From the NCBI GenBank assembly GCA_001939145.1, contig LSRX01000050.1:696599-760598 (forward strand): a stretch of 64,000 bases of DNA, given 5' to 3'. The stretch is from Symbiodinium microadriaticum. Its lineage: Eukaryota > Sar > Dinophyceae > Suessiales > Symbiodiniaceae. This document shows, piece by piece, positions 22,017 through 33,205 of this stretch. The notes beneath the pieces are model-generated. The model did no database searches. It was not told where the DNA came from and was given only the letters and a program-made list of their open reading frames with translations. How positions within the stretch are numbered: the first letter of the stretch is position 1; each line of letters starts with the position of its first letter. The position numbers and the translations under genes are program-made.

Positions 22017-22911
22017 ATGGGCAGGATTCTGTGTGACATAACCCTGCCGCTTTTAAACTAGGGCCTGTGTAAACGGCCCCAGAAACAAGAGCTTCAAGGA
22101 TCGCCTTCGTGTGGCAATGATCTTGGGGAAGACGCTGCAAGAAAGGTTGGAGAAATTCAAAATCAGACTGTGTTCGGAAATCGCTATCGCAAAGGAACCG
22201 TGTCAGGAACGGCTCTATGCCTGGCACGGTTTCATCCAGACGACAATCCTGTCTGTTAGCTGCTTGTTTGAGCAACACTCTCCTAACATGGTACTCTAAA
22301 AACTCACGAAAGAATTGGTTACTTCCTGCAGTTAACAAAAGAGAACCGCGAGTAGCAGAATCGAGCACTAGGTTAACTGGGTCAAGAATATTTAAACCCA
22401 ACTCTTGACACAAAAAGGCAAATACTGATGCTACTCCGTTAGAAGCCTGTTTGACAGGGCCTGTTGCAAGAAGCAACTTCGCTTTGTTAAGAACATCAAC
22501 TGCAAGATCCACATGCGTCTTAGCAAACCTACGAAGTTTATTGAAACAGTGAAGGACCCACTTACCAAAAGGATCAATGAAAGGGTCAGTGTGAGTTGCC
22601 AACGCAAGGAAAGGGCATCTAACACGGTTTTTCTTGAAAAGCACAGCAACAACCGATGACCTTATACCGTGCATAGCTCGGCGACTTGGCGCTTGAACCT
22701 CTGAACCATAAACCCACTTAGAGTGAGCCACAGTATGAACGTAAAGACCCTTACGCCACCGACTAACAGGTAACAGGTAACATCTTAATCTTGCGCAAGC
22801 TATCACACGCACTGGAGGCTCGTAGGTTTTGTCTGGCCACGCCGCCTTTGGAAGTACACGATTGCGAAAACCCCAGTGACTTAATGCTTTTCTTCACTTG
22901 GAAGCGTTGCC
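21868..22911 (-). pseudogene. LINE linker and zinc-binding segment
   Basis: This continues the RT frame after the TAG at 22912; the first Met is at 22812. Near the C-terminus is a Cys/His motif: C-x4-C-x-C followed by DREDHENLFQHCP. This is like the zinc-finger (zf-RVT-type) region that follows RT in many plant and protist LINEs. After the motif the frame runs into an out-of-register end (RHLLDIARTRKRAT), while the true continuation is in the overlapping RNase H frame. This indicates a single frameshift at about 21.90-21.92 kb. Confidence 0.7.
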
Positions 22912-23316
22912 CTACATGCTTAAGAAACCTCTTTCGTTTGGCCTCATGCTAAGTAAGGAAGATTTCGTAGGGTTTGCTACTTGTCCTATCTCATTGTCAA
23001 AACTTTCGGCTGCAGCAAGGGCGGTAGCCAGCTCGTCTTGGCAGGCTTCTGATGTCCACATCTTGGCATCGTCAATAAAAGACCGGAAAGCTACACTAGG
23101 AGCAATGTCTTGAACATGACTCGCAAACACGGCATAAACCGTATTGACCATGAGTATGGAAAGGGAACACCCTTGCACTGCTGAGTTCGAAGACAACACG
23201 CGCCTGCCGAAGGCATTCCCCAGCTTGAACAGCTTAACTTGGCTAGAGTAAAACCCTAAAGCAGCGCGATACACTTGTTCGGGCAAGCCCATTCGTCTAG
23301 CAATGCCAAAGGCAAC
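22912..23316 (-). pseudogene. LINE reverse transcriptase, C-terminal part
   Basis: The frame is open from the truncation point (VAFGIARR, then MGLPEQVYRAALGFY) to a TAG at 22912. Visible RT motifs are QGCSLSI (the QG-x-S-L/P motif before the palm core) and FIDDAKMW (the catalytic Y/F-x-DD box, two Asp present). The palm motif with the first catalytic Asp would lie upstream and is lost by 5' truncation. The stop separates this part from the following segment in the same frame. Confidence 0.85.
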
Positions 23317-23334
23317 TTTTTCTCACACATTAGT
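23317..23334. repeat. LINE target-site duplication, right copy
   Basis: Second copy of TTTTTCTCACACATTAGT, directly after the truncated 5' end of the LINE. Confidence 0.9.
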
Positions 23335-24012
23335 GTAACTTACTATTGGGTTTGAGGCTTGATTGCGATTTTGTCATCATACCAGTACTCAAACGGGTTC
23401 AGGACATCTACCCGAGTCTACCCTCAGGAGAGTTGGCCAGAGTTAGAGGCAACACCTAATGTATAAGTTTAGTGTGCTTGTTGTTTAGGGTTCAGGGCTG
23501 TCTAAAGCTTTAAGGTTGCTTTTGTGATCCCCAGCAGCTGGGACTAAGGAGCTACATTCCAGACACTGCTCCGGAAGATGTAAAGTTTGCCCACGGTGGC
23601 AAAAATGGCTATGACGACCAACCTATGCGCGAGTATTTGATTGAGCTGAAGTAACTGGGAGTTCAAGCACATAGGGGGATCTCAAGATAGACTCAAAGCA
23701 ATACAACGTTAGTCCCCCTAAACCTTAAGCCCGAATGCACCCCCATTCGCAGTGCTGCCAACCCGATCATCTTGCTGTTTCAATGCCTTGTCTGGCCCAT
23801 GAGCAGCCAGCTGCCTGCTGTGAAGCCTGATACTTGTTCTGGGTGTTGGATGGAAAAGAACCCAAAATGGCTCAATGGCCGGAGTTTTAGGCTGATATTG
23901 ACCCGGAGGGTGTTTCCGAGTGTTTGGGTTCAGATGCTTTTGGAAGACCGGGGTGGCCGGGGTGCTTGGATAGCCAGTCAGAGAACTCTTAAGCTTTTGG
24001 CAGTGTATATTT

Positions 24013-24093
24013 CCCTAACCTCCCAGGTACCTACTATATGGGGTACCATAGAGCCCCTAGGGCCCTATATAGTAGGTACCTGGGCGGTTAGGG
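24013..24093. mobile_element. Foldback element, family A, copy 3
   Basis: CCCTAACCTCCCAGGTACCT ... AGGTACCTGGGCGGTTAGGG, the same orientation as the copy at 1331 (centre AGAGCCCCTAGGGCCC). Confidence 0.8.
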
Positions 24094-24658
24094 TTTGGTG
24101 CATCCACGAATGTTTGAACTTGTTGGGGCTGGTTCTTGAAGGATAGAGGCGGAGTCAGAGCAGCGCTCATGTGATTACGTTACCGGCAACACATACCACC
24201 TGGGCATTAAGAGATCAGCATCACAGTTCCAGTAATTCTCAAGCATGAACCCTGAATTCGATCACGTACAGGCCACAAAAGTGTAGAGTCATCGCCACGG
24301 GTTTGGAAGACTTGGGGCTCTGGCTTTCTCAGGGTTCCGGTGATGCAGGCGTCTTTGAACAGATATTTAGTGCTTAATTTCAGTTGAAATTTCCGGCCGT
24401 TCTAGTGCTTGGGGTAGATTCTGACCTCGCGTCGAAGAGTATTTTGAGAGTCTGCAACGCTCTGGATGTGTACTGAAACCCTAAACTCTCGAATGTGGCA
24501 GGGCAGAGCATTGGGTATTATGCGTGGCCCTGTCGAAGGTATTTGTTACTTAGCACACATGCGCCTTTCAACGGCAAGATACACTTCGGAACCATTCGAA
24601 CCCCCCGTAACAGATTTTTTTTGCTGACAGAGTTTTGTAGAATGTATAAAAACGCTTC

Positions 24659-24734
24659 AGGGTCCAGATACCTCTCTTACTATAGGGGTTTTGGGTACCA
24701 AAAGCCATAAATAAGGATTACTTAGACCCCTAGG
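24659..24734. mobile_element. Foldback element, family D, copy 3
   Basis: AGGGTCCAGATACCTCTCTT ... GGATTACTTAGACCCCTAGG. It is the reverse complement of the arrangement at 13164-13237. Confidence 0.65.
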
Positions 24735-25190
24735 GAACTGCTATTAAAAGCCCTTACGAAGCCTAGCCTGGACTTCGGGTTTCGGATATCCTGGCTTTTG
24801 AAGCGTTTGGCGCCGGCCATGGCTGAATCTCGGCCAAGTTTAGCGGTAGAGATCTTCCGGCGTTTAGGGTGTTATAGGGTTTGGGGCTGTAGGACTCCTG
24901 GGGGTTCAGGGTTTAGGGCTTAGTTGCGGGTTTAGGCTTTTAGGGCTTTAGGGGGGGGGGGGGAAGGCTTGCGGAGGTGAAGGCGTTTAGACAATGTTTT
25001 GTTGAGACGGTGTTTCAGAGGATTTTAGAGTTTTAGAGGCGTAGGATCATTGGGCTTAGCAGCTGGTTGGCATTTTGCTGCTGCTTCAGCTCCCCTGAAC
25101 CTTACCCCTAAACCCCTAAGGCCTGAACCCTTAAACCCGAGACCTAAAACCCGGAGTTCGGGTATTCTTGTGCTGATTGCGGGATCTTTC

Positions 25191-25279
25191 CCCTGGGGCT
25201 CCAAATAGCCCAAAGTAGGTACTATTTAAAGACTTTAGACCCCAAAGTAGGTACTATTTGTGTACTTGGAGCCCTAGGG
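25191..25279. mobile_element. Foldback element with internal direct repeat
   Basis: The ends CCCTGGGGCTCC and GGAGCCCTAGGG are inverted. Inside, CCCAAAGTAGGTACTATTT occurs twice (25209-25227, 25241-25259). The ends resemble family C; the interior is different. Confidence 0.6.
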
Positions 25280-25388
25280 TTTGGGGCTTGCTGGAGCGAG
25301 GCTCGAAACCTCCAATATCTCGAGAGTCAGACAACCGGCATCTTCGCAACTGCCTGGGGCCATTTCTGTAGGTGTAGTTGTGCTGGCA

Positions 25389-25389
25389 C

Positions 25390-25422
<33 letters not shown>

Positions 25423-25507
25423 GATCTCTCTCTCTCTCTCCGTCTCTCTCTCTCTCTCTCTTTTTCTTTCTTTCTTTCTCTCTCTCTCTCTCTCCCTCTC
25501 TCTCTCC
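25389..25507. repeat. (TA)n-(TC)n microsatellite
   Basis: A TA dinucleotide run followed by CT/TTTC repeats. Arg/Glu-rich and Ser/Leu-rich ORFs across it are artefacts. Confidence 0.9.
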
Positions 25508-25802
25508 ATGTACATGTAGCCATGCTCTAGCTCTGTAGTAGCACGAGCTCACATCCCCTCCAAGATGACATCCACTCTCAAGGGGCAGTCTTTTCTGCAT
25601 GTGGCCGAGATGCTCATGAGCCCAGCATTAGCACTGGAATGAACCCATCCCCCGATGGCTGCGGCTGTATGATCAGAAAACACACTAGTACAATCGCGAG
25701 GCCAAGCAGTTTGCTCAGTTTGCTCTAGTGGTCTTGTTGTTCTAGCGGCAACAACGTCCAATCAGTCACAGACCCATCGAGATGAAAGCCAGCCTAAACC
25801 AA

Positions 25803-25882
25803 CCCTAACCGCCCAGGTACCTACTATATAGGGACCCTAGGGGCTCTAGTACCCTATATAGTAGGTACCTGGGAGGTTAGGG
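25803..25882. mobile_element. Foldback element, family A, copy 4
   Basis: CCCTAACCGCCCAGGTACCT ... AGGTACCTGGGAGGTTAGGG, the orientation of copy 1 (centre CCCTAGGGGCTCTAGT). Confidence 0.8.
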
Positions 25883-26021
25883 CAAGTCCAGAATACCCTG
25901 AATCCTTGAGGGTAGAAGCATAGTGGGCAGCATTTCTGCTCCAGGCGTTCGAGCTTAAGGACTCAAGTCCGACTGCTGCCCTTTACGCTTGATTTAAGGG
26001 CTCACCCAAAGGCCCGAAGAC

Positions 26022-26100
26022 CCTGAACCCTAAACCCTAAACCTGGGCGGTGTAGTGAGAGAGAGAGAGGGTTTAGGGGTTTAGGGCTTAGGGTTTAGGG
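26022..26100. repeat. Telomere-like motifs with strand switch
   Basis: CCCTGAACCCTAAACCCTAA passes through a GA-rich spacer to TTTAGGGG/TTTAGGG repeats. C-rich left, G-rich right. Confidence 0.7.
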
Positions 26101-27921
26101 TGCAAGAGGATACTTCGGCACCACGAGGGACCAAAAGGACGATGGGTGGCGTCGAGGACATGCTGGAAGGGTCTTCAGGAACACAGGGAAGTGCGACAGA
26201 TTCCTAAGTGGCCAAGCTGGCAAAAAGATGTCGCACAAAACCTGATTAACCTGAGCCTTAAACCCGAAATCCCGGAGGCCTCAGCACTAAACTCCTCACT
26301 TTCTTCAGTGCCAGGAGTGGACATTGGTCTACCATGATGGGCCCCTAAAGGGGCGCTGTGAGCCACTGAAGCTTCTCCTGGAGGACGCCTTGGAGTCGTG
26401 GGGTTTCGGGATCGGGCCAGGGGGTCAGGATGTTGGGGCCAGCTTTTTTAAGCATCTTGCTTGGGGTGTGGAATTGAGGGATTCATGGCATGGCTTGGGA
26501 TTTGAGAGGATTTGGTGGCTGGCATTCCCGGTGCTCTCGCGATTTTGGGGTTTAGGCTTAAGGGGCTTAGGTTTGAGGGTAAATTTTAGAGGTTTGGTAT
26601 TTAGGTGCCTAGGGTTTGTGAAGTTGCGCTTCGTATGCGATGCTGCTTTCCATTCGTGTTGTTTGCTACGGCGTTTATCTTCATGGGACGGCACTGGTAT
26701 TCGATGTCATGCACTGACGTCTTTCTACGCTTCCCGGTATGAGAGGTTGGCCGTCCCTTATCTTATTAGTTAGTAGTTATGTTGTTTCTACATGGATTAT
26801 TATGCCCTGGGGTCGAAACTCGAAATCGACATAATAACTATAACTCACCTCCTAAACCCTACAAAACCCCCCCAAAAAAAAACAGGCCCCAGACCCTGGC
26901 GAACCGAACCAACCTCGCCTTGCATTGTCCAAACCCATGTTCAGGAGGATCCCCCCCTTGACATCAGTAGCCCCTATTGCAGGATGCCGGAGTGAGCTAT
27001 GAGGTCAGTTCTGCGCTTCGGCCCAACAATGGGTGTGCCTTTTTTGGAGCTACAGGCTTTAGGCTTCGGGGGTATAGGTATAGGCTTGAGCTTTGGGAGT
27101 CACGCTTGTGGCTGCGTGTTGTTGCTTTTTGTTCGTGATGTGGTGGCGCTGGGCTCTTTCTTTTTTTGTTGTCGATTCACTGTCAAATGGGGCTTCTGGC
27201 CGCGCCACAGTCCTTCATTGTTTCGAGGCTGTGGAAAGACTGGGGCCTTGATATCTTGACATTAGGGGAAACCCTAAACCCTAAGCCGTAGTTCCTAGGG
27301 TTGAAGGGCAGCGCCGAGCTTTTCATGTGCTTCAAGATCTGGTCTAGAAAGCATTTCTTGGCAGGTGAGTTTTAGGTCTCATGTAGCGGTCTTACTAATT
27401 AGAATAGGGTTCCTTTGAATGGTTGCCTACGTAGGGGCCTCCATGTGTACTTCCTTATTTTGTTTACTCTGTTTCTTATTCGAGATGCGGATTTAGCGTG
27501 TAGAGGGGCTGTACAAATCCTGCAGCCCCACGCCAGGGTCTCCGATCACCATTTGGCACACTGTGCTACACAAACCTCTCACATTGGGTTCAGGATCCGG
27601 GTTAACTAGGGCCATCCGAAGTCAGTCCCAAATACACCGACCCGACGTCTTGAACAGAGCCGTTTAATTCTCCTGAAGCTTAAACCTCAACGCCCCGAAA
27701 TCTACTACAACATGCTCTACACCCCTGAGCCTGCAAACATAACCCCACAAGATCCCAATACCCCTGTTTTCGTGCTACTATATTATACTAACAACCCCGC
27801 ACATGAATCTAGCGTAGCTTCAGGACAACTTATATGGCGAGACAGGACACATGGATGCCTTTAGAGGCCCTCCGTGCGCTGACACAGATCTTCCACTGTG
27901 CCCTAGTTAAGGAATAGTCCT

Positions 27922-28022
27922 TACCCAGAGGCTCCATATTAGTTCCTTTGGGGGATTGCTTTACTTTATTGGGATCCTAAATATAGACCACAAAATGGAA
28001 CTACGACGGAGCCTATAGCTAG
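27922..28022. mobile_element. Foldback element, family B, diverged copy
   Basis: TACCCAGAGGCTCCATATTA + GTTCC on the left, and GGAACTACGACGGAGCCTAT on the right with an inner GGATCCTAAATATAGACCAC. It matches the family B plan but with diverged ends. Confidence 0.5.
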
Positions 28023-28696
28023 GTGCTCTTGAACAGCATGGTTGAGGGGTTGAGAAATCAGGTTCTGGTGGCTCCTTCCATGGCTCTCTGTACTTAAGCT
28101 TTAAGGAAACCTCAGGAGGTTTCCGATTAGTAGGGTCTTGTGAGGCTTCGGGGGTTTAGGGTTTAGGGAGCAACTCACTGGGTTGGCTGTTTGTGGCGAT
28201 TGCACAAGTCCAGATGCCAAAACGGAGCAAGTCACCAAACTGCTGTGACTGGGGTTCACAACTTTTTCTTGTTAGGCTGCAATGGGGCGGGCCTGCTTCC
28301 CGTCCCAGCTTTAGGCTTCTGGGCTTGTATGGCTGAGGGCGTGTGCTCATGAGAATCTTTGTGCGTTTCTACAGCTCCGGCTGTCTTGTTGTAGTATTCT
28401 GCCCATCACCTGTTTCCATCCAGGCATGACAGCGCAACAATGTCTGACAGTTAATCAGTATTCGCTGGTATTAGTTGGTACTAACTAGTATGACTTAATG
28501 TTGATATGACTGGGTGGCATAGCACTTTGGGAATATTTGCAATCTCCCCTATGATTAGAGGTACTTATTCATAAACCCGTTTAAGGGCCCCAAAAACTAC
28601 AACCCAGATTAGAAATTTATGGTTCTTGTCTTTTTCTGGCCCCGGGGTCTCAAATCGTGACTCCCCGAGCTTGGACCCCAAAACGAGCCGGACCTT

Positions 28697-28732
28697 TTTT
28701 TTTTGTTTTTTTTTTTTTGGGGGGGGGGGGGG
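28697..28732. repeat. Poly-T / poly-G tract
   Basis: A T-rich run with one G interruption is followed directly by 14 G. Confidence 0.9.
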
Positions 28733-28896
28733 AGGCCTGAAAAATTAGCAACATACCGTGCCTTAGGGGTTCCTCCTTATCATCGCAATATTAAAGGTAT
28801 ACCCCCGAACCCTATTTCTAATGCTTAAGGCCCCTCTACTTGACCCATGAAACCCGAATAGACCCCTATCGCGAATGAGCACCTTTGGGGATATAC

Positions 28897-28900
28897 ATTA

Positions 28901-28931
<31 letters not shown>

Positions 28932-29044
28932 GTGCACACTATACACACACGCATATATATAGAGAGAGAGAGGGGTGTAACTATACATACATACATATAT
29001 ATGTATATATGTATATATATATATATGTATGTATATAGAGGAGC
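28897..29044. repeat. (AT)n-rich microsatellite region
   Basis: TA dinucleotide runs mixed with ACAC, GAGA and ATGTATAT segments. Confidence 0.85.
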
Positions 29045-30830
29045 ATGGGTCTGCATATAGCCGATTTATATGTATTTCTACATCCCGACCATCGTCAACA
29101 GGATAGGTTTTTTTTTGCAGGAGGAGACAGGGGCGGGGGGCGGGGCTCGGCGACTCTTCCCCCCAGTCTGTGCAGGGATTTTACGACATTTGGCAAATTG
29201 GATTTACACCTCTGCATTGTTTTGGGTTTTATATTCGGGCCCTCTGTTCTGGAAGCATCCTATGTGTAATTTGGAGGTAGCTCGGCTGCTGTCGCAGCTT
29301 TGGACAATGCTCCCGCTCCAGCTGCCATGCAGCAATTCTGGGAATCAAGATTCTTTTCCGGACCCATGCCCTAAGCCCAAAAACCCTACTAGAGGGTAAG
29401 CCTTGCGTCCAAAGTAAAGAGTTGGGTCATGTCTTTTCAGGACTTCGGAGTCTGAACCCCGAAGCCCCGACGTACCAGAACCAACGATGCCGAACCCCGA
29501 ACCCTCAACCGGTTTAGGGTTTATAGGGCCTTATCCCGAATGTGAACCCAAAAAATCGCGAAATCCGCACCATGCCATCGGTCTTGAAGCCTTGGTTGCA
29601 GCGCCGGGGTCAGAATACCTACTACTAGCAGTCACTTACTTACTTAGGTAGCCAAGAAGGGAACTTTGAACCTTTTGGCCTTCTGTGTTTGGTCCACTAT
29701 CGAAAGCTTGAACTTGTTTTGACCCGGGTCTTGAATAAGAGAGCTTATAGTCCGTAATAGGATTATAATAGGCATGGTATAGCATAAGTACACCAAAGCC
29801 CTATTTCGAAGAGTTAAGTCCATCTATCTAAATATTTTTTAATATATAAATACATATATATACATATAGATATCAGGGTGTTTAGGGTGTGGGGCTCTTG
29901 CTCGTTATTTTGAAAAACGTTAGTTGCCAAGGACTCCTTATTGCCAAGCCCTTCGCTATAGTCCCTACGTGGTTTCACCACAATATACCCCCGAACCCTA
30001 CTCCTTAAATTGCAACTTCGATTCCTCAGGTCATGTTCCCACCGGTTGTTTGGCACCGGCCGCCTGGGGGCGAGGAGGTGTATGTGATCCTTGGCAAGCC
30101 TACATCCTAAAAACCCCCTAATCAAGCCAGCAAAAAGAAACAAACCACCCCCCTAAACCGTAAAGCCTTAGAAAAAAATAGACCATCAATTAAACCCTTA
30201 AGGTCAATAGACCTATGGCCTCCTGGGATAACCTGGAGTTCTTGTACGTCCGTATTTTCCTAAACCGTTTTGGGTTTAGGGTTACACTCTGTTACACTCA
30301 TATTTCGTTGGGATATTTGGGGAAGACATGCAGATAGGATTGACGATGATATCCCCGTATGCTTCATGGACAGTTACTCCGTAAACAGCTAGGCCCTCCT
30401 CTCGTTGCTATGGCCGCGTCATCAAGGCTTGTAAACCCCGATGCAAACTTTGGGTTTAGGGATTAGGGTTTAGGGCATTAAGCGACCCTATGAAACCCTT
30501 GGCTCATTTCGGCAGAGAACCTGCAAGTCGCAAACAACCCTATAACCTTTCCCCCGTAAACGTCCCTAACGAGTGCTCTTTTCTCAACGCACCGATAAAC
30601 AATGCATTCAAGTGGCTTGTTTTGAGAAGCAGCCGAAAAAAAAACAACACAGGTAACCAACACATGGAGCCACCATGGAGACTACAGGTAGTGAGCTCTA
30701 CTTGAAGTAAGGACCAGGTACCAAATGGAAGTGCAGTCACAAGACTGCAATGCATGTTTGACACTTTTTGTTTAGGCGTTTTGGGCTATTTTTCTGAAAA
30801 TCTTCAAAACTTTCGCTTTGTGCTTGCCGT
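29045..30830. other. Non-coding stretch
   Basis: No recognisable gene. It has a short TATA/CATA run at about 29834-29870 and single copies of a TATACCCC..AACCCTA..CT phrase near 29980, akin to the array unit at 60.7 kb. Telomere-like motifs thin out after about 30480. Confidence 0.45.
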
Positions 30831-30833
30831 CTA

Positions 30834-32217
30834 ATGTGGATGGTCAATAGCCCCAATGTCGCTGAAGCTCGGGGAGGCGGAGTGCGCTGGAAGCTGTGTC
30901 TCGAGAACGCCGGCTCCTTCCAGCTTTACGGTGATAACCGCCTTCCCCCAGCGGTGCAGGCGAAGATTCTGTACCGGAGCTACCTGTATCTCGAGCAGAA
31001 CAAGAAGCTGCATAATTTCAACCAGGCAGTGGTGGCGGACTTCAACAAGAAGCTCTGCGAAGAGACGTTGGAGGAGTGGGTCAAGCTCTCCAACATGGCT
31101 GGCGCCACAGTCAAGAACATGTCCCTGCAGGACCCTGAGCTTGACGATCTGGTATGGACGGAGTGAGCGTGCGCCAGGCCCAGCGCGATGCGTAAGGTGG
31201 CAGAGGCTCAGGCGGCTTTCCAAGCCTGCCAAGCTTGGGTCGTCAAGGAGGCCATGCAGAAGCTGACATGGACTAGCTGCTTTGAGGCTGGCCCCCTGCC
31301 AAACATGCAGGATGCGCAGTTTGTCTCGGATGTCAACACAAACATCCGGCTGCCACAAGCGCTTCGGGTTTCGGTGAACCAGTACGGCGTGAAAGTTGCC
31401 GCCTTCCTTCTGAAGGTGTGGCGCCTTCTTTTGCAGCACCCGTCGACCAATGAGATGCAGCTCCGTGCTCAAAACAGGATGAAAACGTTTGAGGGCCTGT
31501 ACGACCTTGTGATCGACTCGATCATTGAGGATGACGTCAGGGAGCTTCAGGATGTGCCGGAGATTGCCACGCACGAAGATCTGCTGCGGATGCTGGAGTC
31601 AAGCAAGGATGCCTGCAGCTTGGCGACAAGCCTGGAGATGGGCGCAGTCGCGGACGTGGCTCTTGAAGGCCTGCTGAAACAGCTTGCCCCGGAGAGCGGC
31701 AGCCCGCAGATTGTGAAGGGGCGCTTGAAGAACGCGTTCCGCATTGTGGAGAAAGCGCTCCGCGACTGCATTCTTCACGATGGCTGGTGCGGATGCGAGG
31801 ACAAGCTGCGGCAGGGGCGGTTTAACACGCTTGGGGTCATGGACGTTGCCCGTGCCATGATTGTGTGCAGCCACCCTCAGGATGTCCAGAAGATCGTCGC
31901 AGGCATAACGTTTGGCACAGGAGGACGCCCAGGTTGAGGTGGCTCGGATGAAGAACCGCTTCGCCAACCCGATGTGTGGGTGGCGGGACCTCAGCTACGT
32001 GCTGAAGTTCACACGAGGTGCGGCAGTGGGACTTAGGCCGAGGTAACGCTGGAGGGCTTGAACTCGGCGAGGTCGCACCTGGGTGGTCATTCTGCGTTCA
32101 GCTCGCACCGCATCATCTCTGAGCTCGCTTTATACTGCCTGGAGTTTGCGAATCTTAGCATTGCCGAAACGATGCGTGGGCGTGTTGTGGCCACCCACGA
32201 GGGCTTCTCACGGTGAA
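30834..32217 (+). pseudogene. Broken unidentified gene
   Basis: A GC-rich coding-like run. The first segment (30834-31166) contains KLCLENAGSFQLYGDNRLPP and ends at a TGA (31164-31166). The same frame then stays open from 31188 to 31937 (starting MRKVAEAQAAFQACQAWVVK; helical, E/A/K/L-rich). Two further protein-like pieces follow in other frames: VARMKNRFANPMCGWRDLSY (about 31936-32010) and LGGHSAFSSHRIISELALYC, ending GFSR and TGA at 32217. The RMKNRF..P..GWRDL phrase is one I associate with a repeated dinoflagellate protein type, but I cannot name the function. Stops and frame changes mean a pseudogene, or exons whose introns I cannot place. Confidence 0.5.
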
Positions 32218-32334
32218 GATCTGCTGGCAGGTGCTGGTAGATGTATGCCGCAGCTCATTGGCTTCCCTAAGTTTGAGTTCCAAGGCAAGTTGCAAGGAGA
32301 TTGACAACCTCCCTGCCACTTAGCAGTATGTTGG

Positions 32335-33205
32335 TTGGGGTCAGGCAAACCCGTCTTAGGTTGGTGGCGGCGTTTGGCTGTCCTTGTGCAAGCCTTTCAG
32401 GCTGAGGCCAAGACTTGGCTGAGTGGCCTTGCCGGTAGATTGCAGGCTCGGAATGGTTTGCAGTTTGAGCGTGATGCCATCCAGCGTTTCCAGCATGCCG
32501 AAATCCAATCTGCTGTGCGCCTGCAAGCTGAAGGTTATGCTGCGTGGTTGAAAGAGGCCTCCAATAAAGGTAGTATAAAGCCATTCAGAAAGATGATGCT
32601 GTTTTGCTTCGGCCCTACAATCACCTACCTTTGGAGGATCGGCCTGCTGTGCGCAGGCAATACTGGGCTGACATTTGGGGGAAGCCAGCACTCCCATGCG
32701 GCCGTTAATCCTTTCAAGCACTCATTTTCAGCCGCTTTCCATCCCAAATGTTTGTGATGATCTGATGGAGCAGCATGCTGTCACTGCTTTGCGTGAGATC
32801 CGGGATAAACCGAGTGTTGATGCCGTCTGGTTGCAAAGCATGATTGACAAATGTGCCTGCAAAGCGTGTGGTGTAGATGGCGTGTCCTATGAAATCCTGA
32901 AAGCTTTTCCGCATGCTGCCATTGAGGACTTGCGCAAAGTCATTGAGGATGTAGAGCACACCTTTCAGACCCCACAGCAATGGAGGGCTATCCAAGTTGC
33001 CTTACTGACCAAAAAACCCACTGCTGAGAGGCCCATTGCCTTAACTAGTGTACCTTAGCGTGTGTGGGGGCTTTCAGTCGCAAACCTTTAGTGGATGAGT
33101 GGATTGCTCAAAATCAAAGCCGTTGCTGGTGGGACCGCGACAGCAGCGAGAGCGATCCCACCATGAGGGTCTCTGTGGCGGACAGACAGTCAGCAAGGTG
33201 AGATA
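32335..33205 (+). pseudogene. LINE reverse transcriptase, N-terminal part
   Basis: Consecutive segments in shifting frames read like the pre-RT and finger regions of a LINE. They are LQAEGYAAWLKEASNKG; then LLRPYNHLPLEDRPAVRRQY WADIWGKP (frame change near 32585); then KACGVDGVSYEILKAFP, PQQWRAIQVALLTKKP and AERPIALTSVP (32712-33056); then a TAG where RT normally has Tyr; then, one base out of frame, GAFSRKPLVDEWIAQNQSRC to about 33205. G-V-D-G, P..W and RPI.L are standard RT motif 1/2 landmarks. The catalytic FxDD half is absent. It could belong to the same family as the LINE at 20.4 kb, but the two fragments do not overlap. Confidence 0.75.

Larger units (their letters stand above)
20385..23316 (-). 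mobile_element. 5'-truncated LINE retrotransposon
   Basis: A minus-strand non-LTR element of about 2.93 kb lies between two copies of an 18-bp direct repeat. Its 3' end (low coordinates) is GAGAGAGTGGGT followed by seven A. Its 5' end falls inside the reverse transcriptase, so it is a truncated copy of the kind made by target-primed reverse transcription. Domain order is RT C-terminal half, zinc-binding motif, RNase H, C-terminal extension. It is broken by an in-frame TAG (22912), a frame change near 21.9 kb and a TGA (21147), so it cannot be active. RT followed by RNase H is typical of the I/Tad/R1-like LINE groups; the exact clade is not determined. Confidence 0.9.
23335..26021. other. Non-coding stretch with foldback elements
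   Basis: No supportable gene. Foldback elements lie at 24013-24093, 24659-24734, 25191-25279 and 25803-25882. There is a 13-base G run at 24951-24963 and a TA/CT microsatellite at 25389-25507. Telomere-like motifs resume just right of the LINE (about 23480). Confidence 0.55.
26101..28896. other. Non-coding stretch
   Basis: No gene recognised. The 149-codon ORF at 26324-26773 overlaps TTTAGGG-type motifs (it encodes FWGLGLRGLGLRVN), so it is unlikely to be real. A weak family B copy lies at 27922-28022, and a poly-T/poly-G tract at 28697-28732. Confidence 0.5.

Noticed and set aside
23858-23880. Spliced-leader-like CCAAAATGGCTCAA
   Set aside because: It shares TGGCTCAA with the dinoflagellate spliced leader, but the preceding bases do not match the conserved leader.
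26324-26773. 149-codon ORF
   Set aside because: It runs through TTTAGGG-type repeats, which give GLGLRGLGLR peptides, and shows no family features.
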